Of a DNA stretch of 64,000 nucleotides, positions 51,478 through 60,438 are shown piece after piece. The position numbers and the translations under genes were made by a program. Every line of letters starts with the position of its first letter. Positions within the stretch are counted from its first letter, which is position 1. This DNA is from Maribacter sp. 4G9 (GTDB lineage: Bacteria > Bacteroidota > Bacteroidia > Flavobacteriales > Flavobacteriaceae): positions 124,001 through 188,000 of the forward strand of contig NZ_MDGL01000035.1 in the NCBI RefSeq assembly GCF_002742265.1, in the 5' to 3' direction. A model generated the notes under the pieces. The model ran no database searches and was not told where the DNA came from. It saw nothing but the letters and a program-made list of their open reading frames with translations.

Positions 51478-52362
51478 TTAGAGGTGCCCCGACTCCCTTT
51501 TTAAAATTTCAGAGACGGATACCAGACTTTCCCGCCAATGGGGAATGTCCATTTTTAATACCTGTTTAATTTTTGCCTTGTCCAACACACTATAGGACGG
51601 ACGTTCTGCGGGCGTTGGATATTCTTTGGAGCGAATGGGACTTAAATCAACCTCAATTTGGTTGATTTCAAAGATGGCCGCTGCAAAGTCGTACCAACTG
51701 GCCACGCCTTCATTGCTAAAGTGATAGATTCCATAATTATCTATTTCCTCCGAAATGATTTTTAGGATTACTTTGGATAGATCATGTGCCGATGTGGGCG
51801 TGCCCACTTGATCGTATACCACCGATAATTGGTCCCGTTCCCTACCATATTTGAGCATGGACTTAAAGAAGTTATGACCGTATGCCGAATACAACCAAGA
51901 AGTACGTATGATGAAATATTGATCCATATTCCGTACCACCTCCTGTTCGCCCTTGAATTTGGAATGGCCGTAAATACCCAAGGGACTGGGTCTATCGGTT
52001 TCCTTATATGGCGAACTTTGGGTACCATCGAAAACAAAATCTGTGGAAATATGTATTAATTTTGCATTGGAACCGTGACAGGCCTTGGCCAGATTTTTTG
52101 CTCCTTGTTGGTTAATGAGCAATGCAGTTTCTGAATCCTCCTCGGCCTTGTCCACCTGGGTATAAGCTGCACAATTGACACAATAATCAAAGTTGCCCTT
52201 ATTAAAAAATTCTGTGACCGCCCCTGGGTTCGTGATATCCATATCCTTTGAATTGGCGAATTCAAATTCAATGCTTTCTTCAATGGAGTGAACCGTTCTT
52301 TGCAAGGTAGTTGCCAATTGACCTGCGCCTCCGGTCACCAATACTCTTTTTTTACGCTGCAT
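51478..52362 (-). CDS. rfbD: dTDP-4-dehydrorhamnose reductase
   Basis: 294 residues. RmlD: VLVTGGAGQLATTLQRTVHS, NCAAYTQVDKAEEDSETA, LIHISTDFVFDGTQSSPYKE, IYGHSKFKGEQ (Tyr-x3-Lys), FIIRTSWLYSAYGHNFFKSM. It makes dTDP-L-rhamnose by NAD(P)H reduction, the last step of the pathway. It lies 9 bp after rfbC and 12 bp before galE. Confidence 0.95.
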   Translation of the reverse strand: MQRKKRVLVTGGAGQLATTLQRTVHSIEESIEFEFANSKDMDITNPGAVTEFFNKGNFDYCVNCAAYTQVDKAEEDSETALLINQQGAKNLAKACHGSNAKLIHISTDFVFDGTQSSPYKETDRPSPLGIYGHSKFKGEQEVVRNMDQYFIIRTSWLYSAYGHNFFKSMLKYGRERDQLSVVYDQVGTPTSAHDLSKVILKIISEEIDNYGIYHFSNEGVASWYDFAAAIFEINQIEVDLSPIRSKEYPTPAERPSYSVLDKAKIKQVLKMDIPHWRESLVSVSEILKRESGHL

Positions 52363-52371
52363 GAAAATTGC

Positions 52372-52920
52372 TTAATGAAGTATCAAATCCTTGAACCGTG
52401 GTAATACTTGGTCCTTCTCGGAAATGATGAGTTCGCTTTCATTTATTTCCCAATCGATGTTCAAATTGTGGTCGTTGTATATAATTCCCGCTTCTGCCTT
52501 GGGGTCGTAATAATTATCACATTTGTAGAAAAAGGTAGCCGTTTCGCTGAGGGTCACAAAGCCATGAGCACATCCCCTAGGGATAAAAAGTTGTCTATGG
52601 TTATCCGAGGATAAAATCGTTTTGAACACATTGCCATAGGTTGGGGAATCCTTTCGGATATCGACCGCAACGTCCAACACTTTGCCTTGAAGCACCCTAA
52701 CCAATTTGGCCTGGGCACTTTCCCCTTCTTGATAATGAAGTCCCCGCAAAACACCTTTGGTGGAAAATGACTGGTTATCCTGAACAAAATTCACGTCCAA
52801 GCCCGTAAGTTCCTTAAACCGCTGCTCGTTAAAACTCTCAAAGAAATATCCCCTTTGGTCCTTGAAAACCTTTGGTTCAATCTCAAAACAATCCTTGATA
52901 TTCGTTTTTGCAATCTCCAT
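52372..52920 (-). CDS. rfbC: dTDP-4-dehydrorhamnose 3,5-epimerase
   Basis: 182 residues, RmlC cupin family. Start signature ETSNIKDCFEIEP-like (here TNIKDCFEIEPKVFKDQRGY), FFESFNEQRFKELTG, VLRGLHYQEGESAQAKLVRV (His of the catalytic dyad), GKVLDVAVDIRKDSPTYGN, FIPRGCAHGFVTLSE. It epimerises C3 and C5 of dTDP-4-keto-6-deoxyglucose. Four bp lie between rfbA and this gene. Confidence 0.95.
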   Translation of the reverse strand: MEIAKTNIKDCFEIEPKVFKDQRGYFFESFNEQRFKELTGLDVNFVQDNQSFSTKGVLRGLHYQEGESAQAKLVRVLQGKVLDVAVDIRKDSPTYGNVFKTILSSDNHRQLFIPRGCAHGFVTLSETATFFYKCDNYYDPKAEAGIIYNDHNLNIDWEINESELIISEKDQVLPRFKDLILH

Positions 52921-52924
52921 TTTT

Positions 52925-53785
52925 CTATGATATCACGGACCATAAGGTTTTACTGTAACCACTTTTTAGCAATGGCTCCGTAATCTTTTTAAATTGATTT
53001 TTAGTAATGTAACCCATTTTATAGGCGGCCGACTCTATAGAACCTATTTTCAAACCTTGTCTTTCCTCAATTACCTGTACAAACTGGGAAGCTTGCATCA
53101 AGGAATTGAAGGTTCCTGTGTCCAACCAGGCCGTTCCGGTATCCAAGATACTCACTTTTAATTTACCCCGTTTTAGATATTCTTTATTTACATCCGTAAT
53201 TTCCAACTCGCCCCGTTTACTGGGCTTTATATTTTTCGCAATGGAAACCACCTCGTTATCATAAAAATAAATGCCAGGAACCGCATAATTTGATTTTGGT
53301 TTTGCCGGTTTTTCCTCAATGGAGAGTACGTTTCGTTTCTCATCAAAATGAACGACCCCATAACGCTCCGGATCGCTCACGTGATAGGCATAAATGATAC
53401 CACCATCCGGATCATTATTGGCCTGAAGTAATTTTTCAAGGCCAGTTCCATAAAAGATGTTATCCCCCAAGATAAGGGCTACTTTGTCCAGGCCTATGAA
53501 TTTCTCCCCAATGATAAAGGCTTCGGCCAAACCGTTGGGAGCTTCCTGCACCGCATATTCGAATTTACAGCCCAACTTACTGCCATCACCCAATAGTTTT
53601 TTGAAATGGGGCAAATCATGGGGCGTACTAATGATCAGAATTTCCCAGATTCCCGCTTCCATGAGCGTTGACAATGGGTAATAGATCATTGGTTTATCAT
53701 ACACCGGCATCAACTGTTTGCTTACGGCCAGCGTACATGGGTGCAGTCTAGTTCCGGATCCACCGGCCAATATTATTCCTTTCAT
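52925..53785 (-). CDS. rfbA: Glucose-1-phosphate thymidylyltransferase
   Basis: 286 residues. Nucleotidyltransferase signature [73 protein letters not shown], and [15 protein letters not shown]: RmlA throughout. It joins dTTP and glucose-1-phosphate to dTDP-glucose, the first step of the rhamnose pathway. It follows rfbB by 34 bp. Confidence 0.95.
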   Translation of the reverse strand: MKGIILAGGSGTRLHPCTLAVSKQLMPVYDKPMIYYPLSTLMEAGIWEILIISTPHDLPHFKKLLGDGSKLGCKFEYAVQEAPNGLAEAFIIGEKFIGLDKVALILGDNIFYGTGLEKLLQANNDPDGGIIYAYHVSDPERYGVVHFDEKRNVLSIEEKPAKPKSNYAVPGIYFYDNEVVSIAKNIKPSKRGELEITDVNKEYLKRGKLKVSILDTGTAWLDTGTFNSLMQASQFVQVIEERQGLKIGSIESAAYKMGYITKNQFKKITEPLLKSGYSKTLWSVIS

Positions 53786-53819
53786 CGGTTTATATGTTAT
53801 GAGTTAATGGTGTCAAGCC

Positions 53820-54848
53820 CTAGACCAAGGTTTTTTCATATTTTTCAATATACCAGGAAATGGTCTTTTCAATGCCCGTTTCAAAGTTTTCATCGGCCTT
53901 CCAACCCAATTCCTTTTCTATTTTGGTTGCGTCAATCGCATACCTAAAGTCGTGCCCCGCCCTGTCCTTCACATACGTAATCAGCGAACGATAGGGGGTA
54001 CCGTTGGCAGCGGGCCTGAATTGATCCAGCAGGTCACAAATGCGCTGTGCGATGTATAGATTGTTACGTTCGTTTCTACCCCCTATATTATACGTTTCTC
54101 CAGACCTGCCGTTTTCATAAGCTAAGGCGATTCCCTTACAGTGGTCCAAAACATATAACCAATCACGGATGTTGCTCCCATCGCCATAAATAGGAATGGG
54201 CTCTTGGTTAAAAGCCTTTCGTATAATGGTAGGAATCAGTTTTTCATTGTGTTGTTTGGGTCCATAGTTATTGGAACAGTTGGTAGTAACCACATCCATG
54301 CCATAGGTATGGTGGTAGCTTCGCACGATAAAATCCGATGAAGCCTTGGAAGCACTGTAGGGACTATTAGGCGCATAGGGCGTTGTTTCCATAAACAGGC
54401 CTTCCTTGCCCAAGGTTCCATATACCTCGTCTGTGGATACATGGTGAAACCTACAATCTTTATAAGCTTCCTTATATATTCCAGGTGCCACCATCCAATG
54501 CTTTTTGGCCACATCGATCAGGTTAAAGGTACCTATGATATTGGTCTGCATGAAGGCATCTGGGTTGGTAATGCTATTATCTACATGAGACTCTGCCGCA
54601 AAATGGACGACCCCCATAAAATCATATTCTTCAAACAAGGATTCGATCAGTTCGCGATTACATATATCCCCCTTTACAAAGGTATATCTGGTGTGGTTCT
54701 CCACTTCCTTTAGGTTATTCGAATCCCCTGCATAGGTTAAGGCATCCAAATTTACGATGTGTATCGAAGATCGCTCCCCAAGATAGTAGGGAATAAAATT
54801 GGAGCCTATGAATCCTGCCCCACCAGTAACCAAAATTGTTTTTTTCAT
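53820..54848 (-). CDS. rfbB: dTDP-glucose 4,6-dehydratase
   Basis: 342 residues. RmlB: NAD site VTGGAGFIGSNFIPYYLG, VHFAAESHVDNSI, HVSTDEVYGTLGKEG, SPYSASKASSD (Tyr-x3-Lys) and TNCSNNYGPKQHNEKLIPTI. First gene of the rfbB-A-C-D-galE operon. A promoter-like sequence lies upstream. Confidence 0.95.
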   Translation of the reverse strand: MKKTILVTGGAGFIGSNFIPYYLGERSSIHIVNLDALTYAGDSNNLKEVENHTRYTFVKGDICNRELIESLFEEYDFMGVVHFAAESHVDNSITNPDAFMQTNIIGTFNLIDVAKKHWMVAPGIYKEAYKDCRFHHVSTDEVYGTLGKEGLFMETTPYAPNSPYSASKASSDFIVRSYHHTYGMDVVTTNCSNNYGPKQHNEKLIPTIIRKAFNQEPIPIYGDGSNIRDWLYVLDHCKGIALAYENGRSGETYNIGGRNERNNLYIAQRICDLLDQFRPAANGTPYRSLITYVKDRAGHDFRYAIDATKIEKELGWKADENFETGIEKTISWYIEKYEKTLV

Positions 54849-54879
54849 GAATATCGGTTTATCCTATATTTTAACTTTT

Positions 54880-54912
54880 GTAAATATAATCCTACATTTA
54901 TTTTTTTATCAA
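54880..54912 (-). promoter_or_regulatory. Putative promoter of the rfb operon
   Basis: On the minus strand TTG (54910-54912) is followed 21 nt later by TATATTTAC, near the -33/-7 consensus of Bacteroidota. It lies 32 bp from the rfbB ATG. Confidence 0.4.
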
Positions 54913-55037
54913 CTATTTGTTGTGAAACGCAAAAAGCCTGTGGTAGAGAACCATTTTGTATAGACTAGCTACTTTTTATGAGTCTTAAACCAGGTTCAAG
55001 CACAAAGGCCCTATTACAGGCATAGGATATATTTTCC

Positions 55038-55045
55038 TACTTTTG
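55038..55045 (+). promoter_or_regulatory. -7-like element of the hybrid kinase gene
   Basis: TACTTTTG matches TAnnTTTG exactly. No good -33 box is seen. If used, transcription would start shortly before the ATG at 55067. Confidence 0.35.
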
Positions 55046-55066
55046 AACGCCAAAACAGCCCAAAAT

Positions 55067-56203
55067 ATGACAGTAAAACCGGAAACAGCCCAGATCAACA
55101 TCGCCATAATTGACGATGAATTGATGAACCTAGAAATGCTGGGCTTCCTCATCAGGCAGTTGGGTTTTGGCACTACGGCCATCCAGCATAGCTTAGAGGC
55201 CATGGAAATTTTGGAAAAATCGGTCCCCGACCTACTTCTTTTGGACGTAAAAATGCCCAAAATGGACGGTTTTGAACTATGTTCCAAAATTAAGGAACAT
55301 AGAAAATTGAAGGAAGTGCCAATTATTTTTATTACCGGACTGGACCAAACGGAAAACAAGATCAAGGGATTGGAACTTGGCGGAGTGGATTATATTACCA
55401 AACCGTTCAACCCCTTGGAGTTAAAGGCGCGGGTAAAGACCCACATTGAACTTTCCTTGGCGAAACGAAAAGTAGATGAACAGGCAAAAAAGCTCCAAGA
55501 AGATATTGCCATAAAGAACAGGATGTTTTCCATTATAGGCCACGACCTCCGCTCCCCATTAAGTGCCGCCAAGCTTAAAATGGACTTTATACAGCGAGGA
55601 ATAATAGACCATACCTCCCCAAATTTTATTAACGGAACCGTTTATGAAATTTCAAGGACCATGGACGAGGCCTTAAACCTATTACAAAACCTATTGGGGT
55701 GGGGAAGATCGGAAAGTGGGCAAATTGAAATTATACCAGAGAAATTGGTACTGCACGATATGGTAGAAGAGACTTTTAGGCTTCTTAAGCTGCCCAGCGA
55801 ACATAAAGAGATAACACTTATCAATGAAATACCCGAGGACACTTATGCGCAGGCCGATATGAATACCACCAAAACGGTCCTGAGAAATCTAATCTCGAAT
55901 GCCATAAAATTCACGCCCAAACAGGGGACCATCAAGGTTGAAGTCGAGAACAAAGGAAAGTCGGTCTATATATCGGTTACCGATAACGGCCAAGGAATCG
56001 CCAAGGAGGACATAAAAAAAATACTGAATCCCAAGAAGCATTTTAGCCAACTGGGCACCGAAAAAGAGCCCGGAACGGGATTGGGGCTTATCCTATGTCA
56101 AATCTTCATCAAAAAGAACGGAGGAAAACTCACCATTGATAGCGAACCTGGGAAAGGCAGCTCCTTTACCTTTAACCTCCCCTTGGACCAAAACCTGACC
56201 TAA
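55067..56203 (+). CDS. Response-regulator/histidine-kinase hybrid protein
   Basis: 378 residues from the ATG at 55067. A TTG at 55043 is the alternative. Receiver domain (about 10-128) with phospho-acceptor Asp60 (LLLLDVKMP) and the Lys in YITKPF. Then a short coiled coil, the HisKA helix with His159 (FSIIGHDLRSPLS), and the ATPase with Asn278 (RNLISNAIKF), Asp306 (VTDNGQG) and GTGLGL (336-341). No sensor or membrane segment: input arrives at the receiver from another kinase. It sits on the opposite strand between the two polysaccharide operons and overlaps the convergent GT2 gene by 4 bp. Confidence 0.9.
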   Translation: MTVKPETAQINIAIIDDELMNLEMLGFLIRQLGFGTTAIQHSLEAMEILEKSVPDLLLLDVKMPKMDGFELCSKIKEHRKLKEVPIIFITGLDQTENKIKGLELGGVDYITKPFNPLELKARVKTHIELSLAKRKVDEQAKKLQEDIAIKNRMFSIIGHDLRSPLSAAKLKMDFIQRGIIDHTSPNFINGTVYEISRTMDEALNLLQNLLGWGRSESGQIEIIPEKLVLHDMVEETFRLLKLPSEHKEITLINEIPEDTYAQADMNTTKTVLRNLISNAIKFTPKQGTIKVEVENKGKSVYISVTDNGQGIAKEDIKKILNPKKHFSQLGTEKEPGTGLGLILCQIFIKKNGGKLTIDSEPGKGSSFTFNLPLDQNLT

Positions 56204-57417
56204 GCTACGGGTTCTGCAGCGACACCGCCACGCTTGGCACGTTCCCAATTCACGGATTGACTACCTTTAAGATATCTTCCCAAACCGAGATACACCGAAA
56301 GGTTCATGATAAAGAAGTAATAGGGCACGAACAAAACCTTGACCTTGATCTGTCGGTTTTCCAAAAACCAGCCCAATAGGGCGGCAGCATAGAAAAGCAC
56401 CTGCCCCCAAAATAAAAGGGAATAGATGCCCAAGGAAAAAATACCTTCATTCAACGCCAAAACCAAATTTATTGGAATTAACAATAAAAGAAAAAAGGGC
56501 GTCAAGGTCCATCGCAATACCCTGTGGGATATGTATTGAAACGATAACGTCCCGTATTTAAAAATATTCAATAAGGGCGCCAACCGCACGACGGACTGCA
56601 ACCCACCCGCAGAAATTCGCACTTTCCGTTTCAATTCTTCCTTTACGTTGGCGGAAGCCTCTTCAATGGCGTACGCTTCCGGGTTGTATTGAATGGTGTA
56701 GCCGGACATAGCCACGCGTAACGAGATCATAAAATCATCCAACAAGGTATCCTTTTCAACCTCCTGCCAAAGTTCCGTTCTAATGGCAAAAAGCTCGCCC
56801 GCCGCACCTACAACGGAATATAGTTCGGCATCCCATTTTTTCAATTGCGATTCGTATTTCCAGTACAAGCCTTCACCCGCACCCGCGGCGGCATCGGCCT
56901 CTTTGGAGTATATCCGTTTTTCCCCGGAAACACATCCAACCTTAGGATTTCTGAACAACCTTATGATCTCCTTAATGGCATCCTTTCCCAAGGTGGTATT
57001 CCCATCGGAAAAAATTACAATGGGCGTGTCCACAAAGGCCATCCCCCGATTCATAGCAGCAATTTTCCCATTCCGTTCCGGCTGATGCAAAACCTGCACC
57101 CCGTCATATTTTTTCAATAATCCAGGTGTACCATCATCGGAACCATCGGTCACCCAGAGTTGTTTTATTTTGTTTTGTGGATAGTTCAAGCTTTTGGAAT
57201 TGTTGACCTTGGCATCCAGATACTCCTTTTCATTATAGGCCGCCACGAACAAAGTCACCTCGGGCTCATAGTCCTCGTTCTCCTCAAACTTTTTGTCCAT
57301 GCCCAAAAGTCGCCTTACCTTAATCATGGCGAACAGTAGGATACCGTACCCCAAGTAGGAATAGAAAATGACGAATAATGCAATCCAAAAAAGAACCTCC
57401 AATGCTAACATGTTCAT
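56200..57417 (-). CDS. Membrane glycosyltransferase family 2
   Basis: About 405 residues from the ATG at 57417, six bp after the acyltransferase stop. An earlier codon at 57462 overlaps that gene. N-terminal helix (LEVLFWIALFVIFYSYLGYG), GT-A domain with VTLFVAAYNEKEYLDAKVNN, QLWVTDGSDDGTPGLLKK, VIFSDGNTTLGKDA (DxD-type) and DDFMISLRVAMSGYTIQY, then KRKVRISAGGLQSV and C-terminal membrane helices. It adds a sugar at the cytoplasmic membrane during exopolysaccharide synthesis. Substrate unknown. Last gene of the right-hand cluster. Confidence 0.88.
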   Translation of the reverse strand: MNMLALEVLFWIALFVIFYSYLGYGILLFAMIKVRRLLGMDKKFEENEDYEPEVTLFVAAYNEKEYLDAKVNNSKSLNYPQNKIKQLWVTDGSDDGTPGLLKKYDGVQVLHQPERNGKIAAMNRGMAFVDTPIVIFSDGNTTLGKDAIKEIIRLFRNPKVGCVSGEKRIYSKEADAAAGAGEGLYWKYESQLKKWDAELYSVVGAAGELFAIRTELWQEVEKDTLLDDFMISLRVAMSGYTIQYNPEAYAIEEASANVKEELKRKVRISAGGLQSVVRLAPLLNIFKYGTLSFQYISHRVLRWTLTPFFLLLLIPINLVLALNEGIFSLGIYSLLFWGQVLFYAAALLGWFLENRQIKVKVLFVPYYFFIMNLSVYLGLGRYLKGSQSVNWERAKRGGVAAEPVA

Positions 57418-57422
57418 AAACT

Positions 57423-58061
57423 TTAAATGGCTATAGATTGTTTTTTCACTACCGATTCCCACTCCCCGGTGAGATGGTTGTATTGTTTGATGACCCGTGC
57501 CGGGTTGCCCACAGCTACGGAAAAGGGAGGGATGTCCTTGGTGACCACGCTTCCTCCGGCGATGATACAGTGCCTTCCTACCGTTACGCCGGCCACTATA
57601 GTCACGTTCGCACCGATCCAGGAGGCCTCTTCTATGCGGATCAGCGAGGTGGAAACCCCCTGTTCATGAATGGGCCGTGTAACATCCTCATAATTATGGT
57701 TCAATCCGGAAAGCACCACATTCTGCGCCAATCGAACATCGTTGGCAATATTAACCGGACCAATAAGGGTATTCCCCAACCCGATACGGGTGTTGTCCCC
57801 AATGATAACATGCCCTACACCGTTGTTTATGGTGGTAAAATCCTCAACAGTGGAGTTTCTGCCCAACTCAAAACGGTTCCAGGGAAGTACGTCCATACGA
57901 GTTCGCCGTCGGATTTTGGCTTCCCTTCCCTTTTTGTGGTAAAAGGGGTTTACGAACCACTGCACCCATAATCGAGGTCTTGCCTGTCCCCTGGGCACAA
58001 GGGCCCAGTGCACTAATTTCTTCAATGATGTACTTTGTTTTATGCTGTCTTTTAGTCCCAT
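57423..58061 (-). CDS. Hexapeptide-repeat acyltransferase (LbH fold)
   Basis: About 212 residues from the ATG at 58061, 2 bp after the preceding gene. Repeats such as GHVIIGDNTRIGLGNTLIGP and VTIVAGVTVGRHCIIAGGSV form a left-handed beta-helix. Between them is LNHNYEDVTRPIHEQG and at the end VAVGNPARVIKQY, typical of CatB/WcaF-type O-acetyltransferases. It probably acetylates the polysaccharide or its precursor. It has an unusual basic N-terminal extension (FYHKKGREAKIRRRTRMDVL). Confidence 0.88.
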   Translation of the reverse strand: MGLKDSIKQSTSLKKLVHWALVPRGQARPRLWVQWFVNPFYHKKGREAKIRRRTRMDVLPWNRFELGRNSTVEDFTTINNGVGHVIIGDNTRIGLGNTLIGPVNIANDVRLAQNVVLSGLNHNYEDVTRPIHEQGVSTSLIRIEEASWIGANVTIVAGVTVGRHCIIAGGSVVTKDIPPFSVAVGNPARVIKQYNHLTGEWESVVKKQSIAI

Positions 58062-58063
58062 AA

Positions 58064-59257
58064 TCAAGCCGATTTTTGAATGGCCTCGTAGATGGCCCCT
58101 ACATTATTTTCCCATGTATGGCTTTTGGCAAATTCTATTCTAGACTTCTCCAATTCCGATGAATTTTCCTTCAGAGCCCTTTGGGCCAAGGTGATATATT
58201 CCTCTTTTGATTCCGCCAGATAGACATGGTCCTGGAACATTTCCATCGCCTTGGTGCGGGTAGCCAATACCGGTTTCCCCATGGCCAGGTACTCATCAAT
58301 CTTTCTAGGGTAGTTTCCAATAGTCCAATCGTTGACCACCTGTGGGTTCATGGCAATATCGAAACCTTTCACGTATGCAGGTAGTTCCTTGGAGTCCTTA
58401 CTTCCCAGAAAATATACATTGTCCATTTCATGCAAGGCACTATTACGAAAGGCATCGTCCTCAGGCCCCACCAATACAATGCTCCAATCCTTTTTCTTTT
58501 GGGCCATATATTCCAACAAACCAATATCCAAGCGCATTCCAGTCAAATAGCCCACATAGCCAATAATAGGTCCGGGGATATTGGTGAACTCCGTTGGGAT
58601 AGGTATGTTGTTTTCTTCATCGTTGAAGAGGGACACATCACACCCTTGTCCCACCATAAAACTGTTTTTGTTGAACTTGGCCCCATATTCCGCATAAAGC
58701 GTAGAATTGTTCACGACAACATCGGCCTTTGTTATCAGCTGGGGTTCAATACGCTCGCCATGCCTTTTCCAATAGGGTACTTTTATCAGATAATCGCGAA
58801 TATAGTACGTATAGGAACTTATTGGCAATAGCTCCTTAAGGTGAAAGCCCAAGAACATGGAGCTGTCGTTGAAAAGCAAAACATCCTTAAAGTCGAGGCG
58901 TTCCATGGCGGAACGTATGTCCTCTGCAAACAATCTGTTGTTCCTCTTGTTCAAGACTTTGAACAGGGAATGAGAGGGTACCCAGTTTATGGATTCGACC
59001 AAATTTTTTGGGTAAAGGTTCCAAAGATTTTTTCCTAATGGGACCAAATCCTCTTGCAACCCTTTTCGTACCTGAATCCTTTTTAATATCCTTTCTGAAT
59101 TGGCCTCCCTATTTAGAGTGGCACGGTCCAAGGGAGGATTTACATACAACACCCTATTAAATCGGGAAAACTCGCTCGCAATGTTCTTGCAATTACTACC
59201 GATTTCGATATCCCAGGCCTGTATGCCTATCACTACAATATCCCTTCCCTTGATCAT
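58064..59257 (-). CDS. Glycosyltransferase (GT-B type, TuaH-like)
   Basis: 397 residues. The N-terminus IVVIGIQAWDIEIGSNCKNI with SRFNRVLYVNPPLDRATL resembles TuaH-like GT-B transferases. The C-terminal part has PIIGYVGYLTGMRLDIGLLE, WSIVLVGPEDDAFRN and DEYLAMGKPVLATRTKAMEM, matching the nucleotide-sugar site of GT4-type enzymes. Soluble or peripheral. It overlaps the GT4 gene upstream by 4 bp (ATGA) and ends 2 bp before the acyltransferase, so these are tightly coupled. Confidence 0.85.
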   Translation of the reverse strand: MIKGRDIVVIGIQAWDIEIGSNCKNIASEFSRFNRVLYVNPPLDRATLNREANSERILKRIQVRKGLQEDLVPLGKNLWNLYPKNLVESINWVPSHSLFKVLNKRNNRLFAEDIRSAMERLDFKDVLLFNDSSMFLGFHLKELLPISSYTYYIRDYLIKVPYWKRHGERIEPQLITKADVVVNNSTLYAEYGAKFNKNSFMVGQGCDVSLFNDEENNIPIPTEFTNIPGPIIGYVGYLTGMRLDIGLLEYMAQKKKDWSIVLVGPEDDAFRNSALHEMDNVYFLGSKDSKELPAYVKGFDIAMNPQVVNDWTIGNYPRKIDEYLAMGKPVLATRTKAMEMFQDHVYLAESKEEYITLAQRALKENSSELEKSRIEFAKSHTWENNVGAIYEAIQKSA

Positions 59258-60432
59258 TGCGCAATCACGTTTTTATTTTCTTGATATACTTCCTGATATA
59301 CTTCGTGGTAAATGGCCAATACCTCCGCTGCCATGGTACGCCACGAGAATTTTGCGGCACGCTCAATGCCTTTTTCGGCCAACATTGCCGCCAACTGCCT
59401 ATCTTGAACCAGCATTTCCATGGCTTCGGTAATTTCCCATGGATGCAAGGGGTTGACTATCATGGCCGCATCCTCCCCGGCAATTTCCGGCATGGATGAG
59501 GTATTGGAGGTAATTACGGGCACTCCGCAGGCCATCCCCTCCAAAATGGGAATTCCAAAACTCTCCCGTAACGACGGATATAAAAACACGGTACATTGGC
59601 TGATAAGTGCCGGTAATTTGTCGTTGGGAACATAACCGGTCAAATGGATTCTTTTGCGAAGTTCCGGCCTGCCAAGGGTATCCAATATTTTTTGCAAGGC
59701 ACGCTCCTCGTAGTCCAACATTACCAAGGTATAGGTATTGGGGTATTGATCGTTAAAGTCGGAAAAAGCCTCAATAACCCCCGGCGTATTTTTTTTGGGG
59801 TCCGTATTGCCCAAAAAGAAAAAGAATCTATCGGGTAAACCGTAATCCATCTTTACCTGCTGCAGTTCCGAACCGTTGGTTATCTTTTTAAAATGTTGCC
59901 CTACCCCATTGTAAACGGCGCATAGCTTTCCGTCCTTAAATCCGAAATATTGCTGAATCCGTTTTTTTTCATAGTTGGAAACAGTTATGACTTTTTTGCT
60001 TTGTCTCACTACGGATGGCACCACAAAACGCCTATACATATTCCCCAACTTTTGATACCAGGTACCATCCTTTTTAAAGAGACTGATACTCTCCAAGTAG
60101 ATGATATCATGCAGGGTAGTCACTACTGGAATAGTGCTGTTAATGGGCCCTGTATTGCTGGTGCAATGGAGGATATCACAGCCTTCTCGTTCCGCCGCTT
60201 TGCGCAATTCAATCTGTTCCCATCCTGGGTATCCAAACGGGGATTTGAGTTCCACGACCTTAAAATTGGGAGTTTCCGGAATACAGGTATGGTCCACATC
60301 AGGTTTTACGAAAATGACATATTCGTTCTCACTATCTATCCTCTGGAGATTTTTGATCAATTCCAAAGCCACCATGTCCATGCCATGTTTCTTTTCCCTA
60401 AAAAGTCGTTGGCCTTCAATACCTATTTTCAT
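59254..60432 (-). CDS. Glycosyltransferase family 4
   Basis: 392 residues. MKIGIEGQRLFREKKHGMDM start (typical GT4 loop), DILHCTSNTGPINS, VVTTLHDIIYLES, FFFLGNTDPKKNTPGVIEAF and the donor-site ESFGIPILEGMACGVPVITS with a Glu-x7-Glu arrangement. GT-B retaining transferase, cytoplasmic, likely using a UDP- or GDP-sugar. Part of the polysaccharide operon, 6 bp from the GT2 gene upstream. Confidence 0.9.
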   Translation of the reverse strand: MKIGIEGQRLFREKKHGMDMVALELIKNLQRIDSENEYVIFVKPDVDHTCIPETPNFKVVELKSPFGYPGWEQIELRKAAEREGCDILHCTSNTGPINSTIPVVTTLHDIIYLESISLFKKDGTWYQKLGNMYRRFVVPSVVRQSKKVITVSNYEKKRIQQYFGFKDGKLCAVYNGVGQHFKKITNGSELQQVKMDYGLPDRFFFFLGNTDPKKNTPGVIEAFSDFNDQYPNTYTLVMLDYEERALQKILDTLGRPELRKRIHLTGYVPNDKLPALISQCTVFLYPSLRESFGIPILEGMACGVPVITSNTSSMPEIAGEDAAMIVNPLHPWEITEAMEMLVQDRQLAAMLAEKGIERAAKFSWRTMAAEVLAIYHEVYQEVYQENKNVIAQ

Positions 60433-60438
60433 CTTTTC

